DNA of 49,381 nt, taken from contig CAZBUK010000022.1 of the NCBI GenBank assembly GCA_964495085.1, positions 1-49,381 on the forward strand. The letters are read 5' to 3'. The notes beneath the pieces were generated by a model. The model was not told the DNA's origin. It saw nothing but the letters and a program-made list of their open reading frames with translations, and ran no database searches. The position numbers were made by a program, and so were the translations under genes. Shown in pieces: positions 44,355 through 49,381 of the stretch (within the stretch, counting starts at the first letter, position 1; each line of letters starts with the position of its first letter). This DNA is from CAZBUK01 sp964495085. Lineage in GTDB: Bacteria; Bacteroidota; Ignavibacteria; T3Sed10-11.

Positions 44355-45890
44355 ATGAATTTCGACAACCTGCGCGATAGCATATATTCTCTCATAAGTG
44401 AAACTTCTGCTAATCTCCCTCCCGACGTTCGCCGTGCCTTATCGAAAGCCATGGATGTGGAGATTCCCGACACACAAGCTTCCCTTGCCTTGAACACGAT
44501 CGCGACAAACGTAGATATGGCGGCTGACGGAGTCGCACCGATATGCCAGGATACCGGCATGCCCACGTTCTATATTCATACGCCTGCCGGCACTGATCAG
44601 CTTCAGATCGGGGAAGCGATTCGGGAGGCGGTCTCCCGTGCAACCCGGGACGGGAAACTCCGCCCGAACTCCGTGGATTCCATAACCGGAAAGAACAGCG
44701 GCAACAATCTCGGGCCGGGGACACCGGTTGTTCATTACGAACAATGGAAGCATGAAAAAGATATCGAGATCAAACTGCTGCTCAAAGGAGGCGGATGCGA
44801 GAATAAGAATATTCAGTATTCTCTGCCGACGGAATTACCCCACCTCGGAAAAGCAGGAAGAAATCTCGACGGCGTCAGAAAGTGTCTTCTGCATGCGGTA
44901 TGGCAGGCCCAGGGTCATGGATGCAGTGTCGGAATTATCGGTGTATGTATCGGAGGAGACCGGACGACGGGGTATGAGCATGCGAAACAGCAGCTCTTCC
45001 GTACGCTGGACGACGCCAATACAGACCCGACGCTCGCCAACCTCGAAGCATATATCATAGAGCATGCCAACAGGCTTCGGATAGGCACGATGGGATTCGG
45101 CGGAGCTACTACCCTGCTCGGCTGTAAGATCGGAGCATTGAACCGCCTCCCTGCTAGTTTCTTCGTTTCGGTTGCGTATAACTGCTGGGCATTCCGGAGG
45201 CTGGGCGTAGTGCTCGATGCTGAAACCGGCGAAATCAGGAAATGGTTGTTTAAAGACAAGGAAGACGATTTCAGACATCTCGCCCGCAGCGAGGGAGTTC
45301 CCCTCACCGGAAAAGAGATACGTTTGACGACACCGATACGGCATGAGGAGATTCGTTCGCTTAGGGTAGGCGACATCGTGCTTCTAAACGGTATGATGTA
45401 TACCGGTCGCGATGCATTGCACGCCTATCTTGTCGATAACGCCTCTCCCGTCGATCTCAACGGCGCCGCATTATACCATTGTGGACCGGTCATGTTACAG
45501 CGCGACGGCAGGTGGCATGTGAACGCAGCCGGCCCGACGACAAGTTCGCGGGAAGAACCGTATCAGGGAGATGTGATCGCCAAATTCGGGATTCGAGCGG
45601 TGATCGGCAAAGGGGGAATGGGGAAAAGAACGCTCGCCGCACTGAATCAACACGGAGCCGTATATCTCAACGCTATCGGCGGAGCGGCTCAATATTATGT
45701 GAAGTGCGTTGAGGAGGTGACCGGCGTCGACTTCCTCGAAGAATTCGGCGTCCCCGAAGCGATGTGGCATCTTCGGGTAAAAGATTTCCCCGCAATCGTT
45801 ACCATGGATGCACACGGGAACAGTCTGCACGCGGATATCGAGGAGAAATCGGCAGTGGAGCTTAAAGAGTTTGCCGAGCCGGTTTTCTGA
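44355..45890 (+). CDS. Class I (iron-sulfur) fumarate hydratase
   Basis: The enzyme interconverts fumarate and malate in the TCA cycle using an oxygen-sensitive [4Fe-4S] cluster. I choose ATG 44355, preceded by GGAGG, giving 511 residues; the open frame runs 46 codons upstream, but as a hydrophobic, unsupported leader. Both halves of the fused form are present: the alpha part with ICQDTGMP (Cys64), KGGGCENKN, VCIGGDR (Cys198) and MGFGGATTLLGCKIG (Cys257), and the beta part from about 340 with the swivelling domain including GKGGMG near 440. The three Cys named are the likely cluster ligands, although the exact trio needs an alignment. It could also act on mesaconate or tartrate. Citrate synthase follows. 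Confidence 0.92.
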   Translation: MNFDNLRDSIYSLISETSANLPPDVRRALSKAMDVEIPDTQASLALNTIATNVDMAADGVAPICQDTGMPTFYIHTPAGTDQLQIGEAIREAVSRATRDGKLRPNSVDSITGKNSGNNLGPGTPVVHYEQWKHEKDIEIKLLLKGGGCENKNIQYSLPTELPHLGKAGRNLDGVRKCLLHAVWQAQGHGCSVGIIGVCIGGDRTTGYEHAKQQLFRTLDDANTDPTLANLEAYIIEHANRLRIGTMGFGGATTLLGCKIGALNRLPASFFVSVAYNCWAFRRLGVVLDAETGEIRKWLFKDKEDDFRHLARSEGVPLTGKEIRLTTPIRHEEIRSLRVGDIVLLNGMMYTGRDALHAYLVDNASPVDLNGAALYHCGPVMLQRDGRWHVNAAGPTTSSREEPYQGDVIAKFGIRAVIGKGGMGKRTLAALNQHGAVYLNAIGGAAQYYVKCVEEVTGVDFLEEFGVPEAMWHLRVKDFPAIVTMDAHGNSLHADIEEKSAVELKEFAEPVF

Positions 45891-46159
45891 GTGATGCGGG
45901 GATATTCGGAGGGATCAACCGCCGGGAATCTGTGAGATTTGATTTATTTCGGATGAATCTATGACCACAACCGGATAAACTCCGGCCTTGCCGCCCGAAA
46001 GATCAATCGATGTATTTGAATATGTTGTAATATGCGGAACAGTAATTGTCGGCCGCCGTACCATGTCCGCTGGTATGCTTTTCGGTCGATTCCGGACAAC
46101 GGGTAACGTACCTAACCAAATTCCTCTGACTCTCGTTCATATTCACCGAAGGAACGTCT

Positions 46160-47452
46160 ATGACTCGCACTGAAACACTCACCATAACCGATAACAGGAC
46201 CGGCAAAGCTTACGAGATACCGATCGAGAACGAAACCATTCAGGCCAAAGATCTCCGCCAGATAAAGGTGCGGGACGAGGATTTCGGTCTGATGACCTAC
46301 GATCCGGGATATACGAATACGGCTTCCTGTAAAAGCACCATCACATACATCGACGGCGACAAGGGCATCCTCAGGTACCGGGGATATCCGATCGAACAAC
46401 TGGCCGAGAAAAGCAACTATCTCGAAACAGCATATCTCCTCATGTACGGGGAACTCCCGTCGAAAGCAGACCTCTATCACTGGGTTGAGAATATAACTCA
46501 CCACACCTTCATCCACGAAAACATCAAGAAGTTCATCGACGGTTTCCACTACGATGCTCATCCGATGGGCATGCTGCTCAGTTCGGTCGCGGCGCTCTCG
46601 ACCTTTTACCCCGAAGCGAAAACTCTGGACGATCATGACCTCCGCCTCAGGCAAATTTACCGCCTCATCGGAAAGATGCCGACGCTCGCTGCCTTCGCGT
46701 ATCGCCACCGGATGGGTCGCCCATACATCTATCCGAACAACTCGCTCAGCTTCACCGGCAATTTTCTGAACATGCTCTTTAAAATGACCGAGCAGGAATA
46801 TGAAATCAATGCTATTCTTGAGCGGGCGCTGGATGTGCTCTTTATCCTCCATGCGGATCACGAACAGAATTGCTCGACGAGCGTCATGCGCAGCATCGCG
46901 AGCTCGAACGCGGATCCGTACTCCGCTACCTCGGGTGCAGCCGCGGGTCTCTACGGCCCCCTGCATGGCGGAGCGAATGAAGCGGTTCTCAGAATGCTTC
47001 ACAAGATCGGAAACATTAAGAACACTTCCGATTTTATAAAGAAGGTTAAAGAGGGCGAAACGAGACTTATGGGCTTCGGGCATCGCGTATATAAGAATTT
47101 CGATCCGCGTGCGACGATCATCAAGAACCTCGCGCACGATGTATTTGAAGTGACCGGTAAGAATCCGCTCCTCGATATAGCCCTCGAACTCGAAAAGATC
47201 GCACTCGACGATGACTATTTCATATCGAGAAAACTCTATCCAAACGTCGATTTCTACTCCGGACTGATCTATCAGGCGATGGGATTCCCGACAGATATGT
47301 TCGTGGTGTTGTTCGCTATCCCCAGGACCGCAGGATGGCTTGCACAGTGGAACGAGTACATGAAGGATCCGGATAAGAAAATCGCACGACCGAGACAGAT
47401 CTATCTCGGACAGGAGAACCGGGATTATATATCGATGGAGAAGCGGACATAA
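46160..47452 (+). CDS. gltA: Citrate synthase
   Basis: Citrate synthase condenses acetyl-CoA with oxaloacetate, the entry to the TCA cycle. The 430-residue protein matches the type II hexameric form: a small N-terminal beta domain (about 1-55), then the helical core. The catalytic triad is His269 (PLHGGANEA), His308 (GFGHRVYK) and Asp364 (NVDFYSG), with HADHEQNCSTS at 231-241. AGGAA stands seven bases before the ATG at 46160. The 269 bases between fumarase and this gene hold no gene that I can see, and no promoter good enough to list. Allosteric NADH control is usual for this type but cannot be read here. Confidence 0.97.
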   Translation: MTRTETLTITDNRTGKAYEIPIENETIQAKDLRQIKVRDEDFGLMTYDPGYTNTASCKSTITYIDGDKGILRYRGYPIEQLAEKSNYLETAYLLMYGELPSKADLYHWVENITHHTFIHENIKKFIDGFHYDAHPMGMLLSSVAALSTFYPEAKTLDDHDLRLRQIYRLIGKMPTLAAFAYRHRMGRPYIYPNNSLSFTGNFLNMLFKMTEQEYEINAILERALDVLFILHADHEQNCSTSVMRSIASSNADPYSATSGAAAGLYGPLHGGANEAVLRMLHKIGNIKNTSDFIKKVKEGETRLMGFGHRVYKNFDPRATIIKNLAHDVFEVTGKNPLLDIALELEKIALDDDYFISRKLYPNVDFYSGLIYQAMGFPTDMFVVLFAIPRTAGWLAQWNEYMKDPDKKIARPRQIYLGQENRDYISMEKRT

Positions 47453-47464
47453 GCATTTCGTACA

Positions 47465-47489
47465 GTGCCGGCTTGTTTCGAGTCGGCAC
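47465..47489 (+). terminator. Hairpin after citrate synthase
   Basis: GTGCCGGCT (47465-47473) pairs with AGTCGGCAC (47481-47489), including one G-T pair, across a seven-base loop, 12 bases after the gltA stop. No T run follows, so termination is possible but not proven. Confidence 0.4.
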
Positions 47490-47666
47490 GAAATCCATCG
47501 GGCGCTATGATCCAGCGTAATAATCAGCACGCATACATACGAACGAAGCAATTCCGATCGAACGGTATAATGGTCGATCAGCTATTCATGCCGTATGCAG
47601 CGATACCGGACTGCATCGCCCGTAGATTTATTCTTTCATTCATTGAATCGGGAGGGAATCTCAACA

Positions 47667-48464
47667 ATGCCCACAGTAGAAATCAACTCTACAGCTCTTT
47701 ACTATACAGACAGCGGTCCAAAAGATGCCGAAGCGCTCATTTTCATTCATGGATTTCCGTTCAGCCATGAGATGTGGGACGAACAGGCCGCCCTCTTCGA
47801 AACAGCATACCGCGTCGTAACGTACGACATACGCGGGCATGGAAAAAGCGCCGTGGGGAACGGCCATTATCTTATCGATTTCTTCGCAGACGACCTGTTC
47901 GGTTTAATGGACCACCTGAAAATCAGATCGGCACATATCGCCGGTCTCTCCATGGGAGGATACATCGCACTTCGCGCTATCGAACGGTCCCCCGAACGCT
48001 TCCTATCGCTGATGCTGTGCAATACGAAAAGCGAACCGGACCCTGATGCAGGAAAACTGAAACGGGCGGATGCCGTCAGAACGATACTTCAGAGCGGCGT
48101 TCCCGCATATGCGGAAAGTTTTCTGAAAGCCGTGTTCGCACCCGCATCGTTCGACAAAATCCCCGGGATCGTTGAAAAGATTCGCAAAATTATTCTCGCG
48201 ACTTCCGCTGAGACGCTGTGCAATACGCTTATCGCACTCGCAGCCCGCTCGGATACATCGCCGTCGCTTTCCCAGATAAAAGTTCCGGCGCTCGTGATCG
48301 CCGGAAAACATGACCAGCTTATTCCGCCAGCCGCCGCACAGGCAACCGCCGATCGCATTAAAACGTCGGAGTTTCACGTTATTGAAAACGCGGCGCATAT
48401 GAGTAATCTGGAAGCGGCGGAGGAATTCAACGGACTCATCCAGGCGTTTTTAAAATCAAAGTAA
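47667..48464 (+). CDS. Alpha/beta-hydrolase fold protein
   Basis: This is a cytosolic hydrolase of the alpha/beta fold, 265 residues from ATG 47667 (GGGAGGG about ten bases before it); 24 further codons are open upstream but lack support. The catalytic triad is Ser95 in GLSMGG, Asp216 in GKHDQLIP and His244 in NAAHMSN. The oxyanion loop is IHGFPFSHEMWDEQ at 27-40, and YDIRGHGKS is at 53-61. The arrangement resembles 3-oxoadipate enol-lactonases and small esterases, but no aromatic-degradation genes are nearby, so the substrate is unknown. Confidence 0.88.
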   Translation: MPTVEINSTALYYTDSGPKDAEALIFIHGFPFSHEMWDEQAALFETAYRVVTYDIRGHGKSAVGNGHYLIDFFADDLFGLMDHLKIRSAHIAGLSMGGYIALRAIERSPERFLSLMLCNTKSEPDPDAGKLKRADAVRTILQSGVPAYAESFLKAVFAPASFDKIPGIVEKIRKIILATSAETLCNTLIALAARSDTSPSLSQIKVPALVIAGKHDQLIPPAAAQATADRIKTSEFHVIENAAHMSNLEAAEEFNGLIQAFLKSK

Positions 48465-48605
48465 TTGTCGTCCGGGACCGGGTATAGCCGGATAATCTTA
48501 CCATAGAGTTCCACACTATAAGGACAATTCTTCTCCTGTCCTCTGTATTCGTACGTACCCCCTTTGAGCGCCGGTTACATGCTCGACCTTCCGGAATTGA
48601 AAATA

Positions 48606-49292
48606 ATGAATGACCCGATCAACTCACTTCAAAATAAGATAGAGAGTTGTCGAAAATGTCCGAGGCTCGTTGAGTGGCGTGAAAAGATCGCCGCGGAAAA
48701 GCGGCCGATGTATGCCGATTGGAATTATTGGGGGAAGCCGGTGCCGGGATTCGGAGAACTCGACGCGGAGATCATGATCGTCGGACTTGCCCCCGCTGCC
48801 CACGGAGCGAATCGGACAGGCCGGATGTTCACCGGTGACCGAAGCGGTGATTGGCTCTACGGAGCGCTCCATGAGTTCGGTTTTTCTGACCAGCCGGTCT
48901 CCTCAGCACGGAGCGACGGGCTCAGACTCAGGAAAGCGTATATTACTGCATCCGTACGCTGTGCTCCCCCCGCCAATAAACCGACCCGGGAGGAATTCGA
49001 CAATTGCCGGCATTTTTTACTGCAGGAGCTTCGGATGTTAACCAGGATCCGGGCGATCGTCGCACTCGGGAAAATTGCATTCGATACGGTTCTCGATTGT
49101 ACGAGGATCCTCGGCAGAAACGCTCTCCCGAAGCGGCCGCCGTTCAAGCACGGCGCCCGGGTAATTCTTGATGAAAATTTGTATCTTATCGCATCGTATC
49201 ATCCGAGCCAGCAGAATACGTTTACCGGTAAGCTGACGATGACGATGTTCAGATCGGTTTTTCGGAAGGCAGCGCAGATTATCCGCCGATGA
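48606..49292 (+). CDS. Uracil-DNA glycosylase, family 5 (UdgB) type
   Basis: This is a DNA-repair glycosylase that removes uracil and related deaminated bases. From ATG 48606 it has 228 residues; starts at TTG 48564 or ATG 48579 would add 14 or 9 residues and cannot be excluded. Family 5 is indicated by motif A, GLAPAAHGANRTGRMFTGD (60-78), in which the usual catalytic Asp or Asn after GLAP is replaced by Ala, as in UdgB. Four Cys that can hold a [4Fe-4S] cluster are Cys15 and Cys18 (CRKC), Cys119 and Cys134. The C-terminal loop is SYHPSQQN near 197-204. No other repair gene is near. The last 89 bases of the window show no gene. Confidence 0.88.
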   Translation: MNDPINSLQNKIESCRKCPRLVEWREKIAAEKRPMYADWNYWGKPVPGFGELDAEIMIVGLAPAAHGANRTGRMFTGDRSGDWLYGALHEFGFSDQPVSSARSDGLRLRKAYITASVRCAPPANKPTREEFDNCRHFLLQELRMLTRIRAIVALGKIAFDTVLDCTRILGRNALPKRPPFKHGARVILDENLYLIASYHPSQQNTFTGKLTMTMFRSVFRKAAQIIRR

Positions 49293-49381
49293 ACCGGCGA
49301 TGCTATATCGGATTAAATTTTATATGCCAATCTATGAATAAACCAGTTGAGGAAATACAAGGCACTACCCGGGCGAAGGGA

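Noticed and set aside
46112..47551. A 479-codon open frame antisense to citrate synthase
   Set aside because: No domain, and the plus strand encodes an unmistakable citrate synthase.

Overview
The window is about 49 kb of ordinary, densely coded bacterial chromosome of roughly balanced base composition, with one short assembly gap (10 N at 43968-43977). I see no rRNA, tRNA, insertion sequence, phage gene or CRISPR array. Gene content points to a respiring member of the Bacteroidota/Chlorobiota (FCB) group. The reasons are an 11-gene nuoABCDHIJKLMN operon without nuoEFG, several promoters whose -10 box resembles TAnnTTTG, exported proteins of a kind common in that group, and a complete heme branch with both aerobic and anaerobic coproporphyrinogen oxidases. 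This placement is inference; no marker gene proves it.

Layout. 121-3369 (+): a DASS/SLC13 carboxylate transporter overlapping a kinase with a cyclic-nucleotide-binding-type domain, then a lone receiver protein. 3474-7404 (-): thiI, a nucleoside 2-deoxyribosyltransferase-like gene and a hybrid sensor kinase, joined by ATGA overlaps. 7613-7891 (+): an unidentified small protein with its own promoter and terminator. 8013-12670 (-): dnaK then clpB, with a strong intrinsic terminator between them. 13007-16300 (+): a secreted M28 peptidase, biotin ligase and type III pantothenate kinase. 16340-17852 (-): an unidentified outer-membrane-type protein and a lipoprotein, behind a perfect CRP-type palindrome placed at -41.5 from a -10 box. 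18053-28590 (-): the nuo operon. 28739-30669 (-): an M20 dipeptidase and a cobalamin adenosyltransferase, ending in a terminator beside the nuo promoter. 30910-41232 (+): hemX-hemA-hemC-hemD-hemE-hemF-hemN-hemH-cupin-hemY. 41280-49292 (+): an isoaspartyl peptidase/asparaginase, a damaged and gap-broken glycosidase-like lipoprotein gene, class I fumarase, citrate synthase, an alpha/beta hydrolase and a family 5-type uracil-DNA glycosylase.

How it fits together. The nuo complex pumps protons or sodium while reducing quinone, with an unidentified electron donor because the NADH module is absent here. Citrate synthase and fumarase are TCA-cycle enzymes, and the DASS carrier could import TCA-type dicarboxylates. 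The heme cluster supplies heme by the protoporphyrin route from glutamyl-tRNA; hemL and hemB are not in the window. DnaK and ClpB form a disaggregation pair.

Most worth a second look: a cupin gene inside the heme operon; the CRP-type class II promoter in front of an uncharacterised exported pair; the transporter-kinase-receiver operon whose sensor domain has lost the usual ligand-binding glutamate; the terminator between dnaK and clpB; and the apparent double frameshift plus gap in the glycosidase-like gene.
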